From contig NZ_CP039904.1 in assembly GCF_005221385.1 (NCBI RefSeq), forward strand, positions 1,523,501-1,587,500: a DNA stretch of 64,000 nucleotides. Direction: 5' to 3'. Position numbers and translations under genes: made by a program. Below the pieces are notes generated by a model. The model worked only from the letters and a program-made list of their open reading frames with translations. It made no database searches and was not told the origin of the DNA. Each line of letters starts with the position of its first letter. The first letter of the stretch is position 1. Of the stretch, positions 46,158 to 55,374 are shown piece after piece. This DNA comes from Agrobacterium tumefaciens (GTDB lineage: Bacteria > Pseudomonadota > Alphaproteobacteria > Rhizobiales > Rhizobiaceae).

Positions 46158-47174
46158 ATGAACGACACCATCGCCCCCGTTCGGTGGGGCATACTCGGCG
46201 CTGCGCGTATTGCGGACGGTGCCATCATTCCGGGTCTGGTCAAAAGCACCACCTGCGAGCCGCTCGCCATCGGCGCGCGCAGCCTGGAACGGGCAAGAAC
46301 CATGGCGGACCGGCACGGCATTCAGCGTGCCTATGGCAGCTATGAAGAGGTGCTTGCCGATCCGGATGTTGAGGCGGTCTATATCGCCCTGCCGAACCAT
46401 CTGCATGTGGAATGGACTCGCAAGGCGGCAGATGCCGGCAAACATGTTCTGTGTGAAAAACCGGCAGCCATGACGGCTGCGGAACTCGATCAGCTCAGGG
46501 ATATCGATCCGGCGTTGAAGATTTCCGAGGCCTTCATGGTTCGCCAGCAGCCCCGCTGGATCAGGCTACGGCAAATCTTTCAGGCGGAGGATTATGGCAG
46601 ACCGCTTTCCTTCTCCTCGCTCCTGTCCTTCATGATGACCAATGAGGCGGATTTCCGCCAGAAACCGGAATTCGGCGGCGGGGCCTATTACGATCTTGGC
46701 TGCTACACCGCCATGGCGGCGCGTTATGTCTTTGGCTCCGAACCGAAACGCGCTTTCGCCGCCGCCACCCATAATGCTGGCGGCATCGACATGTTCACCT
46801 CGGTCATCCTCGATTTTGGCGACGGCAGACACGCGACTTTCATGGTTTCGATGGCGCAGGCCTCCTCGCAATCGATCCAGATCGTCTGCGAAAGGGCCTT
46901 CATATCGTTGCCGCAGGCCTATGTGCCCTCACGCGTCAGCCCCAACATCATCGCCATCGACACCTCGGCCGATCATGCGAATTCGGACATCCACACGCTC
47001 GAATTTCCGCCACTCGACCAATACGAGGAAGAGGTGACGAATTTTTCCCGGGCAATTCGCGGCGAGGCGGTGCCCTATTTCGACATGCGGGATGCGCGAG
47101 CCAATGCGGCCGTGGCCGACGCGGTTTTCGCCTCGGCAAAAAGCGGCGCATGGGTTGATGTGAAAGGATATTGA
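46158..47174 (+). CDS. Gfo/Idh/MocA-family oxidoreductase (first of pair)
   Basis: 338 residues; ATG 46158 has CAGGGAGG about 6 bases upstream. Rossmann motif GILGAARIADGAI, EKP in HVLCEKPAAMT and GGAYYDLGCYTAMAARYVFG (a D-x3-Y active site arrangement like glucose-fructose and deoxyglucose relatives). It differs from the next gene, where a His replaces the Tyr region, so the two likely act on different substrates or steps. It ends one base before the IolG-like gene. Confidence 0.9.
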   Translation: MNDTIAPVRWGILGAARIADGAIIPGLVKSTTCEPLAIGARSLERARTMADRHGIQRAYGSYEEVLADPDVEAVYIALPNHLHVEWTRKAADAGKHVLCEKPAAMTAAELDQLRDIDPALKISEAFMVRQQPRWIRLRQIFQAEDYGRPLSFSSLLSFMMTNEADFRQKPEFGGGAYYDLGCYTAMAARYVFGSEPKRAFAAATHNAGGIDMFTSVILDFGDGRHATFMVSMAQASSQSIQIVCERAFISLPQAYVPSRVSPNIIAIDTSADHANSDIHTLEFPPLDQYEEEVTNFSRAIRGEAVPYFDMRDARANAAVADAVFASAKSGAWVDVKGY

Positions 47175-47175
47175 A

Positions 47176-48165
47176 ATGACGATCAAACTTGCCCTCATTG
47201 GCGCAGGACGTATCGCAAAGGTGCATGCGCAGGCGATTGCCGGCAGTGCCGATGCCGAACTTGCAGCAGTTTCGGACGCTCTGCCGGCCGCAGCGGAAGC
47301 TCTGGCGCGGGCCTCGGGCGCGAGGGCGGCGGATGTGGATGCCATTGCGGCGGATCAATCCATCGACGCCGTGCTGATCTGCACGCCGACCGACACCCAT
47401 GCCGACCTTATTGAAAAATTCGCGAAAGCCGGCAAGCACGTCTTTTGCGAAAAGCCTGTCGATCTCGATCTTGCCCGGGCCGAAGAGGTGGTCTCGATTG
47501 CCAGGGCGGCGGGTGTGACGCTGATGCTCGGCTTCAACCGCCGTTACGACCCGAATTTTGCCGGTGTGCGCGCCGCGATTGATGCCGGGCGCATTGGCGA
47601 TGTTGAAATGGTGACGATCACTTCGCGTGATCCGGGTGCACCGGATTTGTCCTATGCTGCGCGTTCGGGCGGCATTTTCCGCGACATGACGATCCATGAT
47701 CTCGACATGGCTCGCTTCCTGCTCGGCGAAGAGCCGGTTGTGGTGTCGGCCCATGCTTCGGTTCTCGTGAAACCGGAGCTGAAGGGCATAGGCGATTTCG
47801 ACAGCGCCACCGTCATTCTCGAAACGGCGTCGGGCCGCCAGGCGGTCATTACCAATTCGCGCCGCGCCACCTATGGTTATGACCAGCGGGTGGAAGTGCA
47901 CGGTTCGCTTGGTGTTGCCCGTGCGGAAAACCACCATGAGAACACGGTCGTCATCGGCAATGCGGATGGTTATCGTAGCGCGCCCCTGCAGAACTTCTTC
48001 ATGACGCGTTACACCGCGTCTTATGCCGGTGAAATTGCCGAGTTTATCGCGGCCCTCAAGCAAGGCAGGCAACCGGCCACCACCGGTGAAGACGGCGTGG
48101 TGGCCCTCAAACTTGCCAATGCCTGCGTTCAATCGGTGGAAACCGGAAAGCGCGTTACCGTTTAA
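47176..48165 (+). CDS. iolG: Inositol 2-dehydrogenase-like enzyme (IolG type)
   Basis: 329 residues. NAD motif GAGRIAKVHA at the N-terminus, Lys93 in CEKP and the pair Asp170/His174 in FRDMTIHDLDMARF match the catalytic Lys-Asp-His of IolG. GGIFRDMTIHDLDMARFLLGEE is characteristic of inositol 2-dehydrogenases, which oxidise myo-inositol to scyllo-inosose. No other iol genes (iolB, iolC, iolD, iolE) are in the window, so it may serve a related polyol. It starts one base after the previous stop. Confidence 0.83.
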   Translation: MTIKLALIGAGRIAKVHAQAIAGSADAELAAVSDALPAAAEALARASGARAADVDAIAADQSIDAVLICTPTDTHADLIEKFAKAGKHVFCEKPVDLDLARAEEVVSIARAAGVTLMLGFNRRYDPNFAGVRAAIDAGRIGDVEMVTITSRDPGAPDLSYAARSGGIFRDMTIHDLDMARFLLGEEPVVVSAHASVLVKPELKGIGDFDSATVILETASGRQAVITNSRRATYGYDQRVEVHGSLGVARAENHHENTVVIGNADGYRSAPLQNFFMTRYTASYAGEIAEFIAALKQGRQPATTGEDGVVALKLANACVQSVETGKRVTV

Positions 48166-48214
48166 GGCAAAACGCAGCAATTGCATGACGCGTCCCGACC
48201 CGGCGCGCCGTGCT

Positions 48215-49210
48215 TCAGATTTGCAGGCCGGAGGAGCGCCGGATAATCAGTTCCGGCGCTATGACGAGGTTGCGGATCGGTGCTGATGGGTCGGCGAGCC
48301 GCGTTGTCAGCGTTTCGACGGCAGCGGCAACCATGTCCGGCACCTTCTGGCGGATGGTGGTGAGTGAAATCGGTTCGGAGGCGGCCATGGGTATGTCGTC
48401 GAAGCCGACGACCGCCACCTCATCCGGCACCCGGAAGCCGTGCCCGGCAAGCCGGCTGATGACGCCAAGCGCAATAAGGTCGTTGGCCGCAAAGATTGCG
48501 GTCGGGCGGTCCTTTCGGGCCATCAGCGCATCGGTTGCCGCGCTGCCGGCGTCAACGTCATACCGGCCCTCGGCGATGATGGGTTTCAGGCCCTGCCGTT
48601 GCATCGTGTCGCGATAGGCGTTTGCGCGGCTGTTGGCGCCGGCGCCGCTGCCGCCGGTAATATGGGCGATGGCGCGATGACCGAGCCCCAGCAGGAACTC
48701 CGTTGCCAGCCGGGCGCCTAGCGCATCATCCGAGCTTACGCTTTCCACCGTCTCCGTTGCCAGATTGCGGCCGATATAAACCGTCGGTAGCAGCTTCGAA
48801 ACGGCAGCGATCTCTTCACGCTCCCCCGGTGCGCCGATGAGGACGAGGCCGGCAATGCGCTGGTCGATGAAGGCGCGCAGCGTGGCGGCCGTGCCGGAAA
48901 CGGCCAGCATGGCGAAATAACCGGCATCCCGCAAAGCTTTATCGCATTCGCGCGCCAGCATTGCCTCGTAAGGGTTGAGCACATCGCCGACAACAAGGCC
49001 TATCGTGCGGCTCTGGCGGCTTGCCAGCGTCTGGGCGGCAAGGTTCGGCGTATAATTGAGGCTGGCGGCAGTGGCGAGGATATGCGCTTTCGTGTCGCCA
49101 CGGACTCCGGGGTCGTTTCGCAGCGCGCGCGATGCCTGCGAGCGTGAAACACCCGCCGCCTTGGCGACATCTTCAAGCGTTACTCCGGGACGGGCGGGAA
49201 AGTTGCTCAT
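48215..49210 (-). CDS. LacI-family regulator (orphan-SBP/dehydrogenase unit)
   Basis: 331 residues. DNA-binding segment: VTLEDVAKAAGVSRSQASRALRNDPGV. AGGAAAGC precedes the start. It is the last gene of the leftward run dehydrogenase, TIM-barrel, LacI, separated from the TIM-barrel gene by 75 bp with a strong hairpin. It probably binds the duplicated 15-mer in the divergent promoter at 51466 and 51677 and so controls its own operon and the binding-protein gene. Confidence 0.92.
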   Translation of the reverse strand: MSNFPARPGVTLEDVAKAAGVSRSQASRALRNDPGVRGDTKAHILATAASLNYTPNLAAQTLASRQSRTIGLVVGDVLNPYEAMLARECDKALRDAGYFAMLAVSGTAATLRAFIDQRIAGLVLIGAPGEREEIAAVSKLLPTVYIGRNLATETVESVSSDDALGARLATEFLLGLGHRAIAHITGGSGAGANSRANAYRDTMQRQGLKPIIAEGRYDVDAGSAATDALMARKDRPTAIFAANDLIALGVISRLAGHGFRVPDEVAVVGFDDIPMAASEPISLTTIRQKVPDMVAAAVETLTTRLADPSAPIRNLVIAPELIIRRSSGLQI

Positions 49211-49276
49211 GCTTTCCTATAAAGAAGGCTGATGGAAACTGGCAAGCGCCGGCGCTTTAATTTCGCGGTGCGACCC

Positions 49277-49302
49277 CAGCAGGCGTCATTTGACGCCTGC
49301 TG
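49277..49302. terminator. Hairpin at the end of the TIM-barrel gene
   Basis: A perfect 12-bp stem CAGCAGGCGTCA / TGACGCCTGCTG with a 2-base centre overlaps the last codons of the TIM-barrel gene. No T-run follows on the leftward strand, so it probably attenuates or stabilises rather than ends the message before the LacI gene. Confidence 0.5.
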
Positions 49303-50230
49303 ATTGTTCTATGCAGAAGCGCAGGGTGGTTGCCGATGTGGCGACGGCTTCGAGCGGCGGCATGGAGTAGTCCTCGTTCTCGATGCTGATGACGTCATCA
49401 TAACCGGCCTTGCGCAACGCCCTGATAATATCGAGCCAGCCATGCACGGCGGTGCCGTGGCCGAGCGAGACGAAATTCCATGAGCGGCCTTCGACTGGCA
49501 TCACATGTTTCGTGTCGAGCAGGCCATCGATCCGCGCGCGCAGTTCGATGCGTGAATCCTTGCCATGGACATGGTAGATACACTCACCCAGCGCCTCGAT
49601 GGCGGAGATCGGATCGCCGCCCATCCAGATCAGGTGGCTGGGGTCGAAATTGACACCGACGGTCGGCCCGACTGCGTCGCGCAGGCGGAAGAAACTCTCG
49701 CTATTATAAACGCACTGGCGTCCGTGCTGCTCGACGCAGATCTTCAGGCCCTTTTCGGCCGCGGCTGCTGCGAATTTTCTCCAGAAGGGCAGAACCCTTT
49801 CGCTCCATTGCCATTCCAGCATTTCCATGGCCTCGAGCGGCCAGGAAGAGGTGATCCAGTTCGGGTTCCGGTCCTCTGCCCCGCCGGCGGGAAGGCCGGA
49901 CATCATGACGATCCGTTCGACGCCGAGCAGGGCGGCCAGCTCCAGCGTGTCATAGGCAAGTTTGCCGTCGTCGATCCCGATCTTTCCCGGATGCAGCGGA
50001 TTGCCCGAGCAATTGAGCGCCGATATTTGGAGGTTACGTTCCTTCAGCATGCCCTTCAGGCGATCTCGCGAGGCCGTATGGGCAAGCAGATCAGCGATAT
50101 CCACATGCGGTGCGCTCGACCAGCCGCCAAGCCCGAATTCGACATGGGTAAGGCCAAGCTCCGCGATCTGGTCGAGGCAGGCGGCAAGCGGCAGCGCGCC
50201 GAAGCCGTCGGTATTGAGACCAATTTTCAT
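49286..50230 (-). CDS. Sugar phosphate isomerase/epimerase-like protein (MocC/IolE-like)
   Basis: 314 residues; of two adjacent ATGs the second (50230) is better spaced from AAAGGAG. TIM-barrel metal ligands appear in KICVEQHGRQC (E), VGVNFDPSHLIWMG (D, H), IYHVHGKDSRIE (H, D) and DVISIENEDY (E). Family members include IolE, MocC and sugar epimerases. It follows the dehydrogenase gene by 17 bp. With the adjacent dehydrogenase and RbsB-type binder it mirrors the mocA-mocB-mocC gene set of rhizopine users; that is inference. Confidence 0.86.
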   Translation of the reverse strand: MKIGLNTDGFGALPLAACLDQIAELGLTHVEFGLGGWSSAPHVDIADLLAHTASRDRLKGMLKERNLQISALNCSGNPLHPGKIGIDDGKLAYDTLELAALLGVERIVMMSGLPAGGAEDRNPNWITSSWPLEAMEMLEWQWSERVLPFWRKFAAAAAEKGLKICVEQHGRQCVYNSESFFRLRDAVGPTVGVNFDPSHLIWMGGDPISAIEALGECIYHVHGKDSRIELRARIDGLLDTKHVMPVEGRSWNFVSLGHGTAVHGWLDIIRALRKAGYDDVISIENEDYSMPPLEAVATSATTLRFCIEQSAGVK

Positions 50231-50247
50231 CATTTGCTCCTTTGGCA

Positions 50248-51423
50248 TCAGACGGAGATGTGTCTGACCTTAACGGGCTGGTTGGTATCCGCGCTTTGCT
50301 GGATCGCATCGAGGATTTCGCTGGCGCGCAGCCCATCGAGGATGGAGCCATTCGTCATCGGCCCGCCCTTGGCGATGGCGTCGAGGAATTCATGGATCAT
50401 GAAACCGAAGACCTCGGCATAACCGATGGCGACGCCGTCATGCGGCACCGGCAGCAGCGCGGCGAAAGGCAGGGCCGGATGGTTGGCGACGATGGTGAAG
50501 GGCGACTGGCCTGAACCGTCGAAACGGGCGATCTCGTAATGCGCCGGCGTACGGGAGTTGTAGCGAACCGTACCTTTCGTGCCGGTGATCGCAACGGTCA
50601 GGCTGTTGCCCATGCCCACGGCAACGCGGCTGGCAAGAAAAGTGCCTTGGCAACCATTTTCGAAGCGTAGCAGGGCGGACATGACATCGTCATTGTCGAC
50701 CAGTCGGCTTTCCGTGCTCAACGCTACATGGTTGTGGCCGATGCTGGCGCCGGCCGGCAGGAAACGCTGCTTGATGGAAATGGTCGCGATTGCACCGGCG
50801 ATCTCTTCGACTTCACCGCACAGGAAACGGGCTAAGTCGACGGCATGGGTGCCGATGTCGAGTAGTGCGCCCGGTCCGGCCCGGTCGCGCTCGTAACGCC
50901 AGCTATGGGGCAGCTGCGCATCGGCGGCATATTCGCTTTCATACTGGACGAGCGCGTTGACCGGTTCGCCGATCTCGCCGTTCTGGATCAATTGCCGGAT
51001 TGCCGCGATGGCGGGAATGCGGCGATAGTTGAAGACGGTTGCGGAAACGGTGGGGGTCGCTCTCGAGGCCTCATAGATGCGGGCCGCCGTTTCCGCATCA
51101 AGCGCCAGCGGCTTTTCGCAGATGACGTGTTTGCCGGCCGCGAGTGCGGCCAGCGTGACTTCCGCATGCAGGAAATTCGGCAGGCAGATGCTGACAATGC
51201 CGATTTCCGGATCTGCAAGCACGTCTTTCCAGTCCGAAGCGATGGTTTCGAAACCCCAGTTTGCCGCCATCGAGGCGGCAAGCTCACCATTGGCGTCGCA
51301 GATGGTCTTCAGGCGCAGGCCGGGGAGCCGGCCCGAGATCCGATCGATATTGACCTTGTAGCCGAAGGCATGCGCAGCGCCGATCATGCCGGCGCCGATG
51401 ACCGCGATTGCCGATCCTGTCAT
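50248..51423 (-). CDS. Gfo/Idh/MocA-family oxidoreductase (MocA-like)
   Basis: 391 residues from ATG 51423, with GGGAGGAA 5 bases upstream; the open frame runs 69 codons further but crosses the operator. Motifs: VIGAGMIGAAHAFGY, HVICEKPLALD and LLDIGTHAVDLARFLCGE. The length is at the long end for the family, like the 380-400 residue MocA-type dehydrogenases. It heads a leftward operon with a TIM-barrel protein and a LacI regulator, and is divergent from a periplasmic sugar-binding protein. Confidence 0.9.
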   Translation of the reverse strand: MTGSAIAVIGAGMIGAAHAFGYKVNIDRISGRLPGLRLKTICDANGELAASMAANWGFETIASDWKDVLADPEIGIVSICLPNFLHAEVTLAALAAGKHVICEKPLALDAETAARIYEASRATPTVSATVFNYRRIPAIAAIRQLIQNGEIGEPVNALVQYESEYAADAQLPHSWRYERDRAGPGALLDIGTHAVDLARFLCGEVEEIAGAIATISIKQRFLPAGASIGHNHVALSTESRLVDNDDVMSALLRFENGCQGTFLASRVAVGMGNSLTVAITGTKGTVRYNSRTPAHYEIARFDGSGQSPFTIVANHPALPFAALLPVPHDGVAIGYAEVFGFMIHEFLDAIAKGGPMTNGSILDGLRASEILDAIQQSADTNQPVKVRHISV

Positions 51424-51764
51424 ATGTTCCTCCCAGAGACGGATATGTAATCTGCAATTTTGATATGAGAGCGCTCCCATATTGTCAATATCGCTGTGAG
51501 TTCCATCGAGGATGGGCTGGTTGTCGTTAGATTGTCCGGATTCTGCAGGGTTTTGATATCCAGCGCCAAGGTCGCTATTTTGTTTTGGAATATGGATGCT
51601 CGAGAAATAATTGTGATGGGATTCAATCAAGCGCTGCGGTGCAGGCCCTTCGCCAAGATTATCGAGGTTGACAGACTGAGAGCGCTCCCATTATTGCTGG
51701 CGGCGAGGGTTGAGGAGCCCTTGGTCAACATGGCGCCGCACGCCGGCGTATTGAGGAGGAACCG
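51424..51764. promoter_or_regulatory. Divergent promoter with two identical 15-bp sites
   Basis: TGAGAGCGCTCCCAT occurs at 51466-51480 and again, identical and in the same orientation, at 51677-51691. The first is 43 bases from the leftward dehydrogenase start, the second 74 bases before the binding-protein start. The GAGCGCTC core is a palindrome typical of LacI operators. No credible gene lies in this 341-bp gap. GAGGAGG precedes ATG 51765. Confidence 0.75.
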
Positions 51765-52703
51765 ATGAAATCCCTACTGTCCGCACTGCTTTTGTCGTCC
51801 GCGCTTTTTACGACGGCGAATGCCGCCAATATCGGCGTTGCAATGTCGAGTTTCGATGACAACTTCCTGACGATCCTGCGGCTTGCCATGCAGAGTTCGG
51901 CCGAAGGCAAGCCGGATATTCAGCTGCAATTCGAGGATGCCCAGACCGATATCGGCAGGCAGCTTGATCAGGTTAATAATTTCGTCGCCCAGGGGCTGGA
52001 TGCGATCATCGTCAACCCGGTGGATGCCTCCGCGACCCAGCCGATCACGGCTGCTGCTGCGGCCGCCGGCATTCCGCTGATTTATGTGAACCGTCAGCCG
52101 GTCGAAAAACTGCCGGAAAGCGGCGTCAGCTTCGTTGGCAGCGATGAATATCAGGCCGGCACCCTGCAGATGACCGAAGTGTGCCGGTTGCTCGGCGGCA
52201 AGGGCAAGGTCAATATCATCATGGGCGATCTTGCCTATGAGGCTGCCCGCGTTCGCACCAAGGCGGCCGAGGATGTGCTGAAGAAACCGGAATGCGCCGG
52301 CATCACGGTTGCCGACAAGCAGGCCGGCAAGTGGACCCGTATTTCCGGTGCAGACCTCGTCACCAACTGGCTGAGCGCCGGCCTCGACGTCAACGCGATC
52401 ATCGCCAATAATGACGAGATGGCGCTCGGCGCGATACAGGCGCTGAAGGGTGTAAAAAAGCCGCTTGGCGCCGGCGAAGGCAAGATCGTGGTCGGCGGCA
52501 TAGATGCGACGCAGGATGCGATGAAGGCCATGAAGGCGGACGAGCTTGCCGTCACCGTGTTTCAGGATGCGGCGGGGCAGGGTAAGGGCGCATTGGAAAC
52601 CGCCCTCAAGATGATCGCCAAGGAGCCGGTCGAGCAGAATGTCTGGATTCCGTTCGAACTGGTCACCCCCGCAAATCTGGCCACCTACGACAGCCGCAAC
52701 TGA
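51765..52703 (+). CDS. RbsB/MocB-type periplasmic sugar-binding protein (orphan)
   Basis: 312 residues with a signal peptide (MKSLLSALLLSSALFTTANA, then ANIGVAMSS). Cluster-B ribose/inositol-binder features: SFDDNFLTILRLAM, QGLDAIIVNPVDAS, IPLIYVNRQPVE, ANNDEMALGAIQAL and VVGGIDATQDAM. No CUT2 permease or ATPase gene accompanies it; the next genes belong to an unrelated ABC type on the other strand. Ligand unknown but a polyol or inositol derivative fits the neighbours. Confidence 0.9.
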   Translation: MKSLLSALLLSSALFTTANAANIGVAMSSFDDNFLTILRLAMQSSAEGKPDIQLQFEDAQTDIGRQLDQVNNFVAQGLDAIIVNPVDASATQPITAAAAAAGIPLIYVNRQPVEKLPESGVSFVGSDEYQAGTLQMTEVCRLLGGKGKVNIIMGDLAYEAARVRTKAAEDVLKKPECAGITVADKQAGKWTRISGADLVTNWLSAGLDVNAIIANNDEMALGAIQALKGVKKPLGAGEGKIVVGGIDATQDAMKAMKADELAVTVFQDAAGQGKGALETALKMIAKEPVEQNVWIPFELVTPANLATYDSRN

Positions 52704-52721
52704 CGCTCTGGCAGAATAGAT

Positions 52722-52755
52722 GCATGGCGGCGGGCGCGCCGCCATGCGGTGCCGT
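52722..52755. terminator. Bidirectional terminator in a convergent gap
   Basis: A perfect 11-bp stem GCATGGCGGCG / CGCCGCCATGC with a 4-base loop (52722-52747), followed by GGTGCCGTTTT, lies in the 57-bp gap between the orphan binding protein and the convergent ATPase gene. Confidence 0.7.
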
Positions 52756-52760
52756 TTTGG

Positions 52761-53762
52761 TCAGATGTAGTGCAGCTGACGTTCGGCGACGCTAAGAGTG
52801 ACATGTTGGCCGGGTGGCGGGTAAAGCGCATCCTGAGCGCTTGCATGTTCGACCTTGAGCGCCACGCCGGATGCATCAAGTTGATAACGGACCGTGGGGC
52901 CGACGATGCTGATGTCTTTCACCTCGGCGGTGAAAGCCACGCCATTCCCGTCTGCCGCGTTGCCGATCGTGAAGGCATGTGGCGGGATGATGCAGGTCCG
53001 TTCGAAGTGGTTGCCGGTGATGCGTGACATGTCTTCGGCGGTGATGATATTGGCGTCACCGATAAAACCGGCCACGAACAGGTCGGCCGGCCGATAATAG
53101 AGCTCCTGCGGCGACGCTGTCTGGGCGATGCGGCCGGCATTCATCACCGATATGCGGTCGCCCAGCGACAGGGCCTCGTCCTGATCATGGGTGACGAAGA
53201 TGCTGGTGAGGCCGCTTTCGCGCTGGATGCGTTTCAACTCATCGCGCAGGCGCTTGCGGATCTGGGCATCGAGTGCGGAAAGCGGTTCGTCCAGCAGAAG
53301 CAGCTTGGGTTCGAGCACCAGCGCGCGGGCAAGTGCCACACGCTGTTTCTGGCCGCCGGAGAGCTGATGCGGCCGCCGGTCGGCGCGATCGCTGAGGGAA
53401 ACGGTTTCGAGCGCGGAGGAGACTTTGTCGTCGATGGTCTTTTTCGCGAGCCGGCGCTGTTCCAGACCGAAAGCGAGGTTCTGCCGCACCGTCATATTGG
53501 GAAAAAGCGCATAATGCTGGAACACCATGCCGATACCACGATCCTTCGGCGGCAAGGTGTCGATGCGCCGGCCATCCAGTGTGATCGAGCCGGATGAGGG
53601 CGAAACGAGCCCGGCAATGGAGCGCAGCAATGTCGTCTTGCCGCAGCCGGACGGCCCCAGCAGAACATGCATCTCACCCGTGTCGATGCCAAGCTCGATA
53701 GCGTCGAGAACGGTGGCGTTGCCATAAATGGCGCTGATATTATGGATCGCGAGATGGGTCAT
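52761..53762 (-). CDS. ABC importer ATPase (phosphonate-type or PotA-like)
   Basis: 333 residues. Walker A GPSGCGKTT, signature LSGGQKQRVALARAL, Walker B LLLDEPLSALDA and THDQDEALSLGD are intact, followed by a TOBE-type domain. It is last in a leftward operon with an Fbp-like binding protein, a phosphatase-superfamily hydrolase and two permeases. PhnT of 2-aminoethylphosphonate importers has this type and position. It overlaps the permease stop by 4 bases. Confidence 0.9.
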   Translation of the reverse strand: MTHLAIHNISAIYGNATVLDAIELGIDTGEMHVLLGPSGCGKTTLLRSIAGLVSPSSGSITLDGRRIDTLPPKDRGIGMVFQHYALFPNMTVRQNLAFGLEQRRLAKKTIDDKVSSALETVSLSDRADRRPHQLSGGQKQRVALARALVLEPKLLLLDEPLSALDAQIRKRLRDELKRIQRESGLTSIFVTHDQDEALSLGDRISVMNAGRIAQTASPQELYYRPADLFVAGFIGDANIITAEDMSRITGNHFERTCIIPPHAFTIGNAADGNGVAFTAEVKDISIVGPTVRYQLDASGVALKVEHASAQDALYPPPGQHVTLSVAERQLHYI

Positions 53763-54553
53763 GATGCACGCTCCGTTTCCCGGACCATCCGAAAGGCAAT
53801 CAGGGTAAAGGCAAGAATGAGCAGGAAATAGAGAATGACGATGACGCTGGTGATGCGGCCGCTGAGGCTGCGCTGGGCGAACATGTACATTTGCAGGGTT
53901 TCGAAATTGCCGCCGACCAGCATCTTGGCGTAGACGAATTCGCTGAACAGCGTCGCGAAATTCAGCACGATGGCGACTGCGATGGACGGCAGGATGCTGG
54001 GCAGGACGACGCGCCGTAAAATGGCGAGGTCGCTGGCGCCGATCAGCCGGCCGGCATCCAGAAGCTCGTTGATGTCGAGGTTGCGCAGGCCATTCTTCAC
54101 GGCGATGTAAAACATCGAAAAGCAGAGCGGCACATAGGTCAGCACCAGTACCAGCGGCGAACCGCCGATCTGCAGCGGCGGGGCGGAAAATATCCTGAGA
54201 TAACCGACCACGAGAATGATGCCGGGTGCGGCATAGGGCAATATCACCAGACGTGCGAACCAGCGGTCAAGTGCTGGCCAGTAGATGTGGGCGGAAACGA
54301 CGGCCGGGACGATGATGATCGTCGCGATCGTCAGGGCGGCTGCGGCAACCAGCGTGGAACGCAACAGTGCCGCATGGAAACGTGGGTCCGACAGGATGGT
54401 GACGAAATTATCCCCCGTCAGCCCGGCCGGCAGCAGGGTTCCGGACCAGTCGGTCGCCACCGCATTCATCATCGTCGCCAGCAGCGGCGATATCATGATG
54501 AGCGCCATCAGCCACAGAAACAGGCTTGTGCCTTTGAAACCATGCCTTGTCAT
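53759..54553 (-). CDS. ABC importer permease 2
   Basis: 264 residues from MTRHGFKGTSLFLW, about six membrane segments. EAA-like loop: IGASDLAILRRVVLPSILPSIAV. The open frame continues upstream but overlaps the first permease and has no support. It forms the channel with the upstream permease, which it overlaps by 4 bases. PotC/PhnV-like class. Confidence 0.88.
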   Translation of the reverse strand: MTRHGFKGTSLFLWLMALIMISPLLATMMNAVATDWSGTLLPAGLTGDNFVTILSDPRFHAALLRSTLVAAAALTIATIIIVPAVVSAHIYWPALDRWFARLVILPYAAPGIILVVGYLRIFSAPPLQIGGSPLVLVLTYVPLCFSMFYIAVKNGLRNLDINELLDAGRLIGASDLAILRRVVLPSILPSIAVAIVLNFATLFSEFVYAKMLVGGNFETLQMYMFAQRSLSGRITSVIVILYFLLILAFTLIAFRMVRETERAS

Positions 54554-55374
54554 CGGTGCTTTTCTCCCGCCAATATCTGGCTTGCGGTGATGGGCACGAG
54601 AAGCACGACCAGAAGGCATATGGCGATGGCATTGGCGAGATTGGGATCGGAGAAAATGTCGCCGGATACCAGTTCGCTGATGCGGATGGTGACGACATTG
54701 ATGCTCGTGCCTGTCAGAGCGAAGGTGGTCGCGAAAGTGCCCATGGCATTGGCGAAGAGCAGAATGGCGATCGCCACCAGTTGCCGGGCGACGGTGGGCA
54801 GGCCGACCCTTAGCCAGAACCGCAGCTTGCCGACGCCGATCAGCGCTGCCGCCTCTTCGATGTCCTGTCCAACGGCGGCAAGTGCCGGCGTAATAAGCAG
54901 CGTGGCCAGCGCCACCTGAAAATAACAATAGGCGATGATGAGCCCGGTAAATGAATAGACGTTGAAATCGTCGATCAGCCCCAGTTCCTTCAGCAAAAGC
55001 GTGAACATGCCGTTCAGCCCGAAAAGGAAGATGAGCGCCATGGCGAGCGGCACGCCGGCGAAGTTGGCGCCAATATTGGCGAAGGCCATGACGGTGCGGC
55101 GGGCGGCGCTAGACCTTGCGCGGAGTGCTACCGCCACCAGAAAGCCGAAAACGAGGCCCGTTGCCGTGCTGATGAGCGAGATGACCGTCGTAGTCGCAAA
55201 GGACTGGAGGTAAAAGGCATCCGTGAGAATGGTCCGGTAATTCGCAAGCGACAGCGCACCGGCGGCGAAAAAGCTGTCACTGATGACGCTCGCCAGCGGC
55301 CAGATGACGAGAATGGCGATCACGCCCAGAAACGGCGCTGCCAGCAGCCGCATTTTGCGGTTCTGCACGCTCAT
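54550..55374 (-). CDS. ABC importer permease 1
   Basis: 274 residues with six membrane segments. EAA-like loop: QDIEEAAALIGVGKLRFWLRVGLP. It overlaps the hydrolase gene stop by 4 bases and the second permease by 4 bases. PotB/PhnU-like class. With the second permease it makes a heterodimeric channel, unlike the fused permease of the organophosphate locus. Confidence 0.88.
   Translation of the reverse strand: MSVQNRKMRLLAAPFLGVIAILVIWPLASVISDSFFAAGALSLANYRTILTDAFYLQSFATTTVISLISTATGLVFGFLVAVALRARSSAARRTVMAFANIGANFAGVPLAMALIFLFGLNGMFTLLLKELGLIDDFNVYSFTGLIIAYCYFQVALATLLITPALAAVGQDIEEAAALIGVGKLRFWLRVGLPTVARQLVAIAILLFANAMGTFATTFALTGTSINVVTIRISELVSGDIFSDPNLANAIAICLLVVLLVPITASQILAGEKHR

Noticed and set aside
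51496..51768. Possible 90-residue gene in the divergent promoter
   Set aside because: It spans an operator copy and the ribosome site of the binding protein, and shows no family resemblance or good start.
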